The notes under the pieces were generated by a model, which saw only the letters and a list, made by a program, of their open reading frames with translations, was not told the origin of the DNA and ran no database searches. A DNA stretch of 16,659 bases from an uncultured Eubacteriales bacterium (GTDB taxonomy: Bacteria; Bacillota; Clostridia; Christensenellales; CAG-138). Below, in pieces: positions 1-6,618 of this stretch (position 1 is its first letter; each line of letters begins with the position of its first letter). The DNA is taken from contig URQH01000029.1 of assembly GCA_900549955.1 (NCBI GenBank), positions 1 through 16,659 on the forward strand, written 5' to 3'. The translations under genes and the position numbers were made by a program.

Positions 1-204
1 GGCGACGCCGTGGAGGCCGCCGCGCGCACGGCTGCGGACTATGCGGCGCTCCTGGCCGCGCTGCCGCGGGGATGCATGGCGCAGCTGCCGCCCAACGCGC
101 CGACGGGCGCACGCATCCCGCACGCCATGGCCAAGGCGCTCGATGCGGCGGCCGCCTTTGACCCGGCGAATGCGGCGCGGCGCTTTGTGCCGGAGGAATA
201 TTGA
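1..204 (+). CDS. C-terminal fragment of an unrecognised protein
   Basis: An open frame runs in from the left edge and ends at TGA 202-204, giving 67 residues. The fragment is Ala-rich and probably helical and soluble, with no membrane segment, and ends in RRFVPEEY. I do not recognise a family in it. It is taken as real because a strong intrinsic terminator follows 15 bases after the stop and because the next gene is convergent. Its start and most of its length lie outside the window, so any function would be a guess. Confidence 0.6.
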   Translation, partial: GDAVEAAARTAADYAALLAALPRGCMAQLPPNAPTGARIPHAMAKALDAAAAFDPANAARRFVPEEY

Positions 205-219
205 ACGGTACAAGCTTGC

Positions 220-254
220 CCGGCCCCTGCGGGATACCGCAGGGGCCGGTTTTT
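220..254 (+). terminator. Intrinsic terminator of the left-edge gene
   Basis: A 13-bp perfect GC-rich stem (220-232 with 237-249) closes on a GATA tetraloop and is followed by five T (250-254). It reads as a classical rho-independent terminator on the + strand. The minus strand lacks a T run, so it is not an obvious terminator for the convergent membrane protein gene ending at 301. Confidence 0.92.
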
Positions 255-300
255 GCCTGACGCAGGGGACGATGGGATCGGCTGTCGCCGTTTGCACGCG

Positions 301-1179
301 TTATGTGCGCCGGGATGCGGGCGGAAGCTGGCGCAATGCGGCGTTTGCCCGGGCAATCATGCCGATGGCCATGGTCAGCACGATTGCGCAGATGGCGCTG
401 CCGGTCGCGGCGAGCAGCCACCGACGGAGCAAGCTGCTGCCGCCGAAGGCCGCCAGCAGGGCGGCCGCGAGCGACAGCACCGACACCAGCGCCGCGGCCA
501 GGCGGATGGTCCTGGCGGCGGACAGCACGGGGCTTTCCCGGCGGTAGCGGACGTCGTTGACGATGGCGAGCGTGAGCGTAAACGCGGTGTAAGCGGCCAT
601 GGCGAGGGTTGCAAACAGCGGGTGGTTGCGCAGCCCTCTGCCCTGCCACACGGTACCGTATACGACCACGACGAGCACAAAGGTCATGGCCACGAGCAGC
701 GCGCCGCACAGCCGGTAGAGCCGAAACTCGGCCGCACGGTCGCGGCCGGTCCTGTGCGTGCGGATGTAGCGCAGCAGCAGGTGCCGCATCACGGCCAGCA
801 GCGCATAATACCCGGCGAGCGCGTAAAACCAGAGAGCGCCCTGCCGTAGCCCGAGCCAGAATTGCATGGCGGCATACGGCACGTTGAGCGTGAGCGACAC
901 GTGCAGCGACACGGTGACCCGCAGCCGCGCATCGGCCCGGTAGCGCTGCAGCCGCGGCAGCGACAGCAGCCGCCGTCGCAGTGCGGGCAGGCGCGCACAC
1001 AGGGCCGCCAACGCATAGGCCGCGAACAGACACGCCGCGCACACAAGTGCGGGCGCCGAAGCGCCGTGGGCGAGGATGGCGGCGAGCAGCGCCGCTCCGA
1101 CCGCCGCCAGCACGGCCGCAACCGCTTTGGATGGGTACAGCAACCTGCGCCATATCCGTTTGCGTCCGTGTATGGGCAA
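301..1179 (-). CDS. Polytopic membrane protein of unknown function
   Basis: 292 residues starting at TTG 1179-1177. This start is chosen because GAGGAGG lies 10 bases upstream, and because the frame further upstream is only an out-of-frame shadow of bioY. The protein opens with a basic cytoplasmic stretch (GRKRIWRRL), then has about six or seven hydrophobic segments near residues 19-38, 42-60, 95-135, 158-180, 190-208, 228-250 and 254-276, separated by Arg-rich loops. Orientation and position place it last in a birA-bioY-membrane protein run, but a terminator after bioY probably lowers its expression and no separate promoter was seen. A role in biotin handling is possible only by association. 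The family is not recognised, and the exact start is moderately certain. Confidence 0.75.
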   Translation of the reverse strand: MPIHGRKRIWRRLLYPSKAVAAVLAAVGAALLAAILAHGASAPALVCAACLFAAYALAALCARLPALRRRLLSLPRLQRYRADARLRVTVSLHVSLTLNVPYAAMQFWLGLRQGALWFYALAGYYALLAVMRHLLLRYIRTHRTGRDRAAEFRLYRLCGALLVAMTFVLVVVVYGTVWQGRGLRNHPLFATLAMAAYTAFTLTLAIVNDVRYRRESPVLSAARTIRLAAALVSVLSLAAALLAAFGGSSLLRRWLLAATGSAICAIVLTMAIGMIARANAALRQLPPASRRT

Positions 1180-1189
1180 TCCTCTCCGG

Positions 1190-1196
1190 CCTCCTC
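1190..1196 (-). promoter_or_regulatory. Ribosome binding site that sets the TTG start
   Basis: GAGGAGG on the minus strand lies 10 bases before TTG 1179. No ATG occurs in this reading frame between here and the first membrane segment, so this Shine-Dalgarno decides the start of the membrane protein. Confidence 0.6.
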
Positions 1197-1248
1197 GCTG
1201 GCCATAGTATGCCCGAAGGACGAGAATCGGCGCCGGATGGGGCGCATG

Positions 1249-1276
1249 AAAAACGCCCCGCCGTGCGGCGGGGCGT
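1249..1276 (-). terminator. Intrinsic terminator after bioY
   Basis: A 10-bp perfect stem (1253-1262 with 1267-1276) and a four-base loop, followed on the minus strand by five T (1253-1249; the first T is the last stem base). It lies 16 bases after the bioY stop. It should end or attenuate the birA-bioY transcript before the downstream membrane protein gene. Confidence 0.85.
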
Positions 1277-1292
1277 GGGGGCGCGCCGAACG

Positions 1293-1841
1293 CTATGCCG
1301 CCGGCCGGCGCGAGGGCAGCAACGCGGGCAGCGCGCGGGCGAGCGCACGGCAGAGCAGGTATGCGGCCACGAGCGAGGCGGCGTCCTTGGCCAGATAGGG
1401 CGCGCTCACCTGCAAAAACGCCGCGATGGGAGCCAGACGGCCCACGATGCAGTACCATGCCGTGCCGCACAGGTGGCAGCAGGCTAGCCCAAGCAGCGAC
1501 AGCGCCGCCGCCTGCCAAAGCCGGCGGCATGCCATGGCCAGCGAACAGCACAGGATCAGCGGCACAAAGCCGATGAGGAACCCGCCTGTCGGCCCTATCA
1601 GCGTGGCGGCGCCGGCGCCAAAGCCGGCAAACACCGGCACGCCTGCGAGCCCCAGCAGCAGGTAGGCGCTCATGCAGAGCAGGCCGTATTTCGGCCGCAG
1701 GCAGTAGCCGGACAGTGCGATGGCGAATGTCTGCAGCGTGATGGGTACGCTGGACGGCATGGGGATGGCGAGCTGCGCAAGCACCGCAATCAGCGCCGTG
1801 CACAGCGCGGCGCGCAGCAGGTCGGACAGGCGATGGCGCAC
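1293..1841 (-). CDS. bioY: BioY, biotin ECF transporter S component
   Basis: 182 residues of a BioY-type substrate-binding membrane protein, which captures biotin for an ECF transporter or works alone as a slow carrier. Family hallmarks visible are the early MPSSVPITLQTF segment (near residues 28-39), the LLLGLAGVPVFAGFGAG stretch (near 62-78) and LIGPTGGFLIGF (near 81-92). About six hydrophobic segments fill the protein, and the length is typical of the family. The start is GTG 1841-1839, preceded by AAAGGAGGG with an 8-base spacer. It lies 65 bases downstream of birA on the same strand, so uptake is paired with the enzyme that attaches and senses biotin. No EcfA or EcfT gene is in the window, so energising subunits must come from elsewhere. 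Confidence 0.93.
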   Translation of the reverse strand: MRHRLSDLLRAALCTALIAVLAQLAIPMPSSVPITLQTFAIALSGYCLRPKYGLLCMSAYLLLGLAGVPVFAGFGAGAATLIGPTGGFLIGFVPLILCCSLAMACRRLWQAAALSLLGLACCHLCGTAWYCIVGRLAPIAAFLQVSAPYLAKDAASLVAAYLLCRALARALPALLPSRRPAA

Positions 1842-1906
1842 GGGACGATCCCTCCTTTTGGACGGTTATCTGGTTATGGATGCGTGGCCGGACGCACGCG
1901 GCGTAT

Positions 1907-2881
1907 TCAGCGCGCCCTGCGCACGCTGACCTCGCCGGAAGAGAGCGTCTCCTGCGTGCCATCCGGATAGCGCACGATCAGCCCGGCGTGCGCGTCGATG
2001 CCGATGGCGCGCGCCGGCACGGGGCCGGACGGGCGCAACACGTCCACATCCTGCCCGATCAGGATCGAGCGGGCGCGGTACGCCTCTAAAAACGCCGTTT
2101 CCGGCAGCCGACGGTAGGCGCGGAAAAAACGGGTCCAGACGTCCCCTGCCAGGCGGCTGGCGGCGTCGCCCTCCGGCTGTGCGCCGGCAAACACCGCGCC
2201 CATGATGTCCTGCAGCTCCGGCGGCAGCGTTTGCGGCAGCGTCAAATTGATGCCGATGCCCACGATCGCGTAGGCGAGCGCGCCGCTTTCACAGTCCAGC
2301 GATGCTTCCGTCAGGATGCCGCAGACCTTTTTGCCGCCCACGTACACGTCGTTGACCCACTTGATGCCGGCCGGACGCCCGCTGACCGCTTCCACGGCCT
2401 CCGCCACGGCCACGGCAGCCAGCGTGGTCATCAGCGCCGCGTCCTGCGCGGGCAACTGCGGCCGGAGCAGCGCGCTCATGTACAGCCCGCTGCCGGCGGG
2501 AGAATAAAAGTGCCGCCCGCGCCGCCCGCGCCCCGCCGTCTGTGCCGAGGCGAGCAGCACGAGCCCCTCCGGCTCGCCGGCGTCGGCTGCGCGCCGCAGG
2601 CAGGCGTTCGTGGAGTCGACCTCGCCCTCCACCTGCAGGCGCACGCCGGGGGCGCGCAGGTATCGCGCCACGCTGTGCGTGGAGAGGATGTGGCAGCCGG
2701 GCGAGAGCGCATAGCCGCTTCCCGGCTGTGCGTCGATCGGATAGCCCGCTTCGCGCAGCGCGCGGATGGCCTTCCAAACGGCGTTGCGGCTTACGGACAG
2801 CCGCCCGGCCAGCGCTTCGCCGGATACGCATTCGCCGCGGTGCGCTTCCAGCTCCCGCAGCACTTCGTCTTGTACGGACAT
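1907..2881 (-). CDS. birA: BirA, biotin--[acetyl-CoA-carboxylase] ligase and biotin repressor
   Basis: 324-residue bifunctional BirA. Residues about 5-60 form a winged helix-turn-helix (VSGEALAGRLSVSRNAVWKA) ending in the GSGY wing. The biotin protein ligase core follows, with DSTN (89-92), the nucleotide/biotin loop GRGRRGR (117-123), KWVNDV (174-179) with GGKKVCGILTE just after, and a C-terminal SH3-like domain near 275-320. It makes biotinyl-5'-AMP and transfers biotin to carboxylase lysines. The HTH predicts that it also represses biotin genes. Start ATG 2881 is chosen over an upstream in-frame GTG because AGGAGG stands 10 bases before it and the promoter -10 would overlap a longer version. 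It is first in an operon with bioY. Confidence 0.95.
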   Translation of the reverse strand: MSVQDEVLRELEAHRGECVSGEALAGRLSVSRNAVWKAIRALREAGYPIDAQPGSGYALSPGCHILSTHSVARYLRAPGVRLQVEGEVDSTNACLRRAADAGEPEGLVLLASAQTAGRGRRGRHFYSPAGSGLYMSALLRPQLPAQDAALMTTLAAVAVAEAVEAVSGRPAGIKWVNDVYVGGKKVCGILTEASLDCESGALAYAIVGIGINLTLPQTLPPELQDIMGAVFAGAQPEGDAASRLAGDVWTRFFRAYRRLPETAFLEAYRARSILIGQDVDVLRPSGPVPARAIGIDAHAGLIVRYPDGTQETLSSGEVSVRRAR

Positions 2882-2907
2882 GGGGATTTGGCCTCCTGTT
2901 CGGCAGA

Positions 2908-2936
2908 ATTGTACCACGTGCGCCGCCGACCGTCAA
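2908..2936 (-). promoter_or_regulatory. Promoter of the birA-bioY operon
   Basis: TTGACG (2936-2931), 17-base spacer, TACAAT (2913-2908) on the minus strand, 27 bases before the birA start codon. This is a near-consensus housekeeping promoter. I looked for a BirA box of the TTGTTAAC/GTTAACAA kind around it and saw none. Confidence 0.85.
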
Positions 2937-3023
2937 CCTGAAAATCAAATCTGGGTGACAGGATGGGCGGGCCGGAGGGCGCGCGCGGCGTGTGGCGGCG
3001 GGGGAAAGCCCCGAACATGACGA

Positions 3024-3063
3024 CGGCAGGAGGGGACGGCCGGTGAGCCGCCCCCTCCTGCCG
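3024..3063 (-). terminator. Long hairpin after the deacetylase gene, possible terminator
   Basis: Arms 3024-3035 and 3052-3063 pair perfectly over 12 bp. An inner 4-bp stem (3037-3040 with 3047-3050) extends it past a mismatch. It begins 18 bases after the stop of the deacetylase gene on the minus strand, the normal place for a terminator, but no T run follows. It may block or end transcription, or protect the 3' end. Confidence 0.5.
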
Positions 3064-3080
3064 CTATCGGCGCGCTGCGT

Positions 3081-4220
3081 TCAGGGCGCCGGCGTCTCCG
3101 TTTCGTCCGTCCAGCCCATGAGCTCCGACACGGTGCCGAAGGTGTAGCCGCGCGCGATCAATTCATCCAGAATGGGCACGAGGTATTCGCGCATTTGCGG
3201 CGCGGCGTTGTGGAACAGGATGATATCGCCGGGTTTGACGTTGTCGAGCACGCGGCGTATGATTTGCCGGGCAGTCGCATCGGCCTTGGAGTCTCCGGAG
3301 GTCAGCCCCCACATGATCACTTCGGAACCGAGGAAGCGCACCACCGCGTCGGAGACTTCCGTATGGCTCCCATACGGCGGCCGCAGCAGCCGGGTCGTGT
3401 AATTGTGGTTTTCCAGCAGCAGATCGCTTGCCTGCTCCACCTGCTTTTTGATCTGGGCGGCATAGGATTCCGAAAAACGGAGATGGTTCATCGTGTGATT
3501 GCCAATCTCATGCCCGTCTTCGATCATGGTTTCGATCCAGGGGCCGTGGTTGCCCACCCAGGTGCCGATCATAAAGAAGGTCACATGGATATCGTATTCG
3601 CGCAGGGTGTCGAGCAGGAAGTCGGTTTGCGCCTCGCCGTATGCACAGTCAAACGTGAGCGCAATCATCTTGTCGTCGCGCGTGTAGTTGCCGAGGACCG
3701 CTTCATAATCCGGGTCGGTGATCGCGATGTCCAGCGTATCGATCGCGTAGTCTATGCCGTCCTGCCAAAGGTAGAGCGTCGTCCGCGGGGCGAGCCCGTC
3801 GGGGAGACAGAACTGCAGCCGGGTTTCGCGCCGGCGGACCTCTGCGCTGCCCACGACCGTGCCGTCCTCCAGCCGGACCTCCACCTGCAGGGGCAAGGCG
3901 AGCTGCTTATAGTTTTCGCACAGCAGATCTACCCCCGTGTCCCGGTCGGCAGAGGTGACGATAAACGTCTTGTCGGACAACACGACGTCGGGCACGGGCG
4001 TCGGCGTCGGTTCCGGCGTCGGCGTCGGTTCCGGCGTGGGCTCCGGGGTCGGCTCGGGCGTCGGTTCCGGGGTCGGTTCCGGCGTCGGGGACGGGCTGGA
4101 CGATAGAAGCACCGTCTCCTGTTCCGTTGCGGCTGCCGGATTTGCGGCTTCGCCGCATGCGCAGATGCAGGCAAGGCATGCGAGGACGGCAAGCAGCAGG
4201 ATGATACGGGCGTGACGCAT
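3081..4220 (-). CDS. Lipid-anchored NodB-type polysaccharide deacetylase
   Basis: 379 residues. A signal peptide with candidate lipobox cysteines at 15, 18 and 22 leads into a PTPEP/PTP linker (about 43-77), a beta-rich spacer domain (about 80-170) and a C-terminal carbohydrate esterase 4 (NodB) domain (about 183-370). CE4 motifs seen are TFDCAYG (189-195), HTMNH (242-246), RPPYG (280-284) and ILFHNA near 335. The family removes N-acetyl groups from sugars of peptidoglycan or other polymers outside the membrane. The second Asp of the usual TFDD metal site is Cys here. Related Firmicute sporulation or cell-wall deacetylases also vary at this place, so activity cannot be excluded. ATG 4220 has AAGGAGG seven bases before it. 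The gene appears monocistronic, and the exact substrate is not deducible. Confidence 0.93.
   Translation of the reverse strand: MRHARIILLLAVLACLACICACGEAANPAAATEQETVLLSSSPSPTPEPTPEPTPEPTPEPTPEPTPTPEPTPTPVPDVVLSDKTFIVTSADRDTGVDLLCENYKQLALPLQVEVRLEDGTVVGSAEVRRRETRLQFCLPDGLAPRTTLYLWQDGIDYAIDTLDIAITDPDYEAVLGNYTRDDKMIALTFDCAYGEAQTDFLLDTLREYDIHVTFFMIGTWVGNHGPWIETMIEDGHEIGNHTMNHLRFSESYAAQIKKQVEQASDLLLENHNYTTRLLRPPYGSHTEVSDAVVRFLGSEVIMWGLTSGDSKADATARQIIRRVLDNVKPGDIILFHNAAPQMREYLVPILDELIARGYTFGTVSELMGWTDETETPAP
3990..4094 (-). repeat. Short tandem repeat coding for a PTPEP linker
   Basis: This stretch encodes about 35 residues of repeated Thr-Pro-Glu-Pro and Thr-Pro units inside the deacetylase gene. 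The DNA repeats in 12-base units with drifted third positions. The product is an extended wall-spanning linker between lipid anchor and enzyme. Unit number could vary between strains without breaking the frame, since each unit is a multiple of three. Confidence 0.85.
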
Positions 4221-4363
4221 AAGAGAACCTCCTTTTCGATGATGCTGTTATCCAAAGCAAGGGAAGCGGGGATCGGCTTTTCAAAACGACGCGGAACCTG
4301 GAAACGGGGCAGCTGGAGTGGAAGAAAAAGGGGGGAAGAGGGGCTTGGCCCAAACTGCCGTTA

Positions 4364-4400
4364 TAAAAAATCAGAGTAAACACAAACGGTTTGCTCTGAT
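4364..4400 (-). terminator. Intrinsic terminator of the tRNA-Arg gene
   Basis: On the minus strand ATCAGAG pairs with CTCTGAT, one mismatch follows, and then AAAC pairs with GTTT around a 7-base loop. A run of T follows (4369-4365). It starts four bases after the CCA end of the tRNA. Confidence 0.88.
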
Positions 4401-4403
4401 AAG

Positions 4404-4479
4404 TGGCGCGCCTGGCAGGATTCGAACCTGCGACCTACCGGTTCGTAGCCGGGCACTCTATCCACTGAGCTACAAGCGC
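4404..4479 (-). tRNA. tRNA-Arg (anticodon ACG)
   Basis: A 76-base cloverleaf on the minus strand with encoded CCA (4406-4404). The acceptor stem is GCGCTTG with CAGGCGC, with a G discriminator. The D arm is GCTC/GAGT, and the anticodon loop CTACGAA has ACG at 4446-4444. The T arm is GCAGG-TTCGAAT-CCTGC. A34 would be edited to inosine to read CGU, CGC and CGA codons. The first anticodon-stem pair (27-43) is a C-U mismatch and one acceptor pair is T-G. It has its own promoter and terminator, so it is an independent unit. Confidence 0.97.
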
Positions 4480-4494
4480 ATTTCACACCCGGAT

Positions 4495-4523
4495 ATTATA
4501 GCAACCTGTGCGCCGGATGTCAA
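4495..4523 (-). promoter_or_regulatory. Consensus promoter of tRNA-Arg
   Basis: TTGACA (4523-4518), 17-base spacer, TATAAT (4500-4495) on the minus strand: all twelve bases match the housekeeping sigma consensus. Transcription would start about eight bases before the tRNA 5' end, the usual arrangement for a strong stable-RNA promoter. It lies in the gap downstream of the rmuC stop. Confidence 0.95.
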
Positions 4524-4549
4524 GCGCCAAACCGGGACGATTGCAAAAA

Positions 4550-5830
4550 TTATCGCCCGTTGGCGCTGCCCGTCTCGTCGCCCAGCAGCAGCGCATTGGC
4601 CGTAGCGGGGTCTTCGATGCGCTCCACGCTGCTGAGCCGGCGCTGGATCTGGCGCGTGCGCACGCCCACGAGTTCGTCCAGCTCGCGGTGCGCGTCGTCC
4701 AGCCGTTTCTGCGTGCGCTCGAGCGTAGCGCCGAACTTGTCGAACTCGGTGCGCACCGCGCCGAGCACCTTCCAGACTTCGTTGCTGCGCTTTTGCAGCG
4801 CCAGGGTACGAAAGCCCATCTGCAGGCTGTTGAGCAGCGCGGCCATGGTCGACGGCCCGGCGATGTTGACCCGGTAGCTGCGCTGCAGCTCTTCCACCAG
4901 CCCGCGGTTCACGACCTCGGCGTACAGCCCCTCAAACGGCAGGAACATGACGGCGAACTCGGTCGTGTGCGGCGGCGAGACGTATTTGTCGCGGATGTCG
5001 CGCGCTTCCTTTTTAATTTGCGCAACGAGCGCGCCGGCCGCGGCGTCCACGCGCTCGCGCGAGCCGCTGTCATAGGCGTCGAGCAGGTTGGAATAGGCGT
5101 CGCCCGGGAACTTTGAGTCGATGGGCAGGTAGACGGGCACGCCGTCGTCGCCGGGCAGGCGCACGGCGTATTCCACGCGTTCCGCGCTGCGCGGCCGCGT
5201 GGCGACGTTCTTTTCATATTGTTCGGGCGAGAGGATCTCCTCGAGGATCGCGCCCAGCTGGGTTTCGCCCAGGATGCCGCGCGTCTTGACGCCGGAGAGC
5301 ACGCGCTTGAGGTCGCCCACGCCGGTGGCGAGCGTCTGCATCTCGCCCAGCCCCTTGTAGACCTGTTCCAGCCGTTCGCTCACGAGCTGGAACGACTGGG
5401 TCATCTTGCTTTCGAGCGTCTTTTGCAGCTTTTCGTCCACCACGACGCGCATCTGATCCAGCTTTTCGTTGTTGTCCGCCTGGAGCTGCGAGAGCCGCCG
5501 CTCCATCGTCTCGCGGATGGCTTCGAGCTTCTGTTCGTTGCCCGCCTCAAACGTCTGGAACCGCCGTTCGGACTGTTCCGCCGCGCGCTGCTGCCCCGTG
5601 CCGAGCAGGTTGCCGAGCGAGGAGACGGAGGTCTGGACGGTCTGCGACAGCTCCTGCCGCAGCGCGCTCTGCGAGTCGGCCAGCGCCTGCCGCAGCGCGG
5701 CCTGTTCTCGCAGCAGCGCCTGCTGCGCGCCGCCGCTGCCCAGGCGGCGCAGCAGAAACAGCACTGCGGCGAGCAGGACGACGCATACCGCGGCGAGAAT
5801 CAACACGATTGTGAGCATGGGGTTGTCCAT
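4550..5830 (-). CDS. rmuC: RmuC-family DNA recombination protein
   Basis: 426 residues. One N-terminal membrane segment (about 6-28) is followed by a long coiled coil (about 35-165, rich in Gln, Glu, Leu and Arg) and then the RmuC core (about 175-395). Core signatures seen are RGILGETQLGAILEEIL, LPIDSKFPGDAY, PFEGLYAEVV and NIAGPSTMAALLNSLQMGF, and the fold resembles a PD-(D/E)XK nuclease. In E. coli RmuC limits recombination at inverted repeats. Biochemical activity in Firmicutes is not settled. ATG 5830 has GGGAGG six bases upstream and shares its A with the TGA of the preceding gene, so translation is probably coupled. The C-terminal tail is variable. A signal-anchored orientation with the nuclease in the cytoplasm is inferred. 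Confidence 0.95.
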   Translation of the reverse strand: MDNPMLTIVLILAAVCVVLLAAVLFLLRRLGSGGAQQALLREQAALRQALADSQSALRQELSQTVQTSVSSLGNLLGTGQQRAAEQSERRFQTFEAGNEQKLEAIRETMERRLSQLQADNNEKLDQMRVVVDEKLQKTLESKMTQSFQLVSERLEQVYKGLGEMQTLATGVGDLKRVLSGVKTRGILGETQLGAILEEILSPEQYEKNVATRPRSAERVEYAVRLPGDDGVPVYLPIDSKFPGDAYSNLLDAYDSGSRERVDAAAGALVAQIKKEARDIRDKYVSPPHTTEFAVMFLPFEGLYAEVVNRGLVEELQRSYRVNIAGPSTMAALLNSLQMGFRTLALQKRSNEVWKVLGAVRTEFDKFGATLERTQKRLDDAHRELDELVGVRTRQIQRRLSSVERIEDPATANALLLGDETGSANGR

Positions 5831-6483
5831 CAGAAACCTCCCAGAAAGCCGGCGACCATCAGCCCCTGCGCCGCCAGATACGTCAGCATGACGGAGAAGC
5901 GGTGCTCACCGGCGGTTGTGCAAAAAGTGGTGTGTGTCAGAAGCGCGTCCGACGCGAGGAACAGCAGCGACCCGGCATAGACGACCCAGCCGCCGGGCGC
6001 GCCGGAGAGCGCGTACAATAGCGCGCAGCAGCTCATGCCGGCGAGAATGGCCATGTAGAGCACGCAAAACGGCGCGGCTTTGCGCGGCAAATGCGGCCAG
6101 AAATAGGCAGCGCTTGCCGCCGTGAGCGCGGCGTATCCCACCGCGCACAGCGGTACGGCCGGCTCCGGCAGCGGCGCGGACAGGCGTGAAAGCAGGGCAA
6201 AGATGTAACAGCCGTGACCGAGCGCAAAGCAGGCCGTGCCGGCCGCAAAGAGCGCGCCGCGGCCGCGGTGGGAGAGCAGCAGCGTGTCACCGGCGGTGGC
6301 GCACAGCAGCGCCAGTACGACGGCCGGCCAAAGGGACGCGCCCGCGGCGACGGCATACCAGCACGCGAGCAGCGGCATGAGCGGCGGCTTGGTCGCGCGC
6401 CGCAGCGCGTCGCGCCGGCACAGGCACGCGGCCAGATGGACGGTTGCGCACAGGCAGAACAGCGCAAGAAACGCAAGAGACAT
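5830..6483 (-). CDS. YhhN/lysoplasmalogenase-family membrane protein
   Basis: 217 residues with about seven or eight hydrophobic segments and few charged loops, matching the YhhN family in size and layout. Supporting signatures are the helix-2/3 region AGDTLLL (near 64-70), the FALGHGCYIFAL stretch (near 85-96) and SLLFLASDALL near 178-188. These conserved Asp and His positions resemble the family, whose animal members hydrolyse lysoplasmalogen vinyl ethers. Bacterial members are mostly untested. ATG 6483 has AGGAGGA before it. The stop overlaps the rmuC start by one base. Plasmalogens occur in many anaerobic clostridia, which makes a lipid-remodelling role plausible but unproven. Confidence 0.83.
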   Translation of the reverse strand: MSLAFLALFCLCATVHLAACLCRRDALRRATKPPLMPLLACWYAVAAGASLWPAVVLALLCATAGDTLLLSHRGRGALFAAGTACFALGHGCYIFALLSRLSAPLPEPAVPLCAVGYAALTAASAAYFWPHLPRKAAPFCVLYMAILAGMSCCALLYALSGAPGGWVVYAGSLLFLASDALLTHTTFCTTAGEHRFSVMLTYLAAQGLMVAGFLGGF

Positions 6484-6518
6484 GTGGCTCCTCCTGTCAT
6501 TCCCCCTATCCGGTAACC

Positions 6519-6548
6519 AGTATACCATACCCCTGGCCTCGCGCGCAA
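6519..6548 (-). promoter_or_regulatory. Promoter of the yhhN-like/rmuC operon
   Basis: TTGCGC (6548-6543), 18-base spacer, TATACT (6524-6519) on the minus strand, 35 bases before the start codon. It stands back to back with the promoter of the CdaR-type gene, the two -35 boxes being 8 bases apart. Confidence 0.65.
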
Positions 6549-6556
6549 TTGCCCGC

Positions 6557-6585
6557 TTGCCGTGCGGGGCGGGGGCTGTTATACT
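6557..6585 (+). promoter_or_regulatory. Promoter of the CdaR-type regulator gene
   Basis: TTGCCG (6557-6562), 17-base spacer, TATACT (6580-6585), 33 bases before the ATG. With the diverging promoter on the other strand, it makes a compact two-way control region. Confidence 0.75.
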
Positions 6586-6618
6586 GACGGTAGCGCATCG
6601 CGCGAAGGGGGGCGTGGC

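Noticed and set aside
1293..1962. N-terminal two-fifths of a 553-codon minus strand frame (301-1962)
   Set aside because: This part is Arg/Ala/Pro-rich and lies out of frame over bioY, whose family match is clear. Only the part after TTG 1179 is a gene.
3990..4094. CRISPR-like or intergenic tandem repeat
   Set aside because: The repeat is in frame within a coding sequence and encodes the Thr-Pro-Glu-Pro linker. There are no spacers.
3195..4106. 303-codon + strand frame opposite the deacetylase
   Set aside because: It ends in an Arg/Gly run that is simply the complement of the PTPEP repeat, and the CE4 gene is on the other strand.
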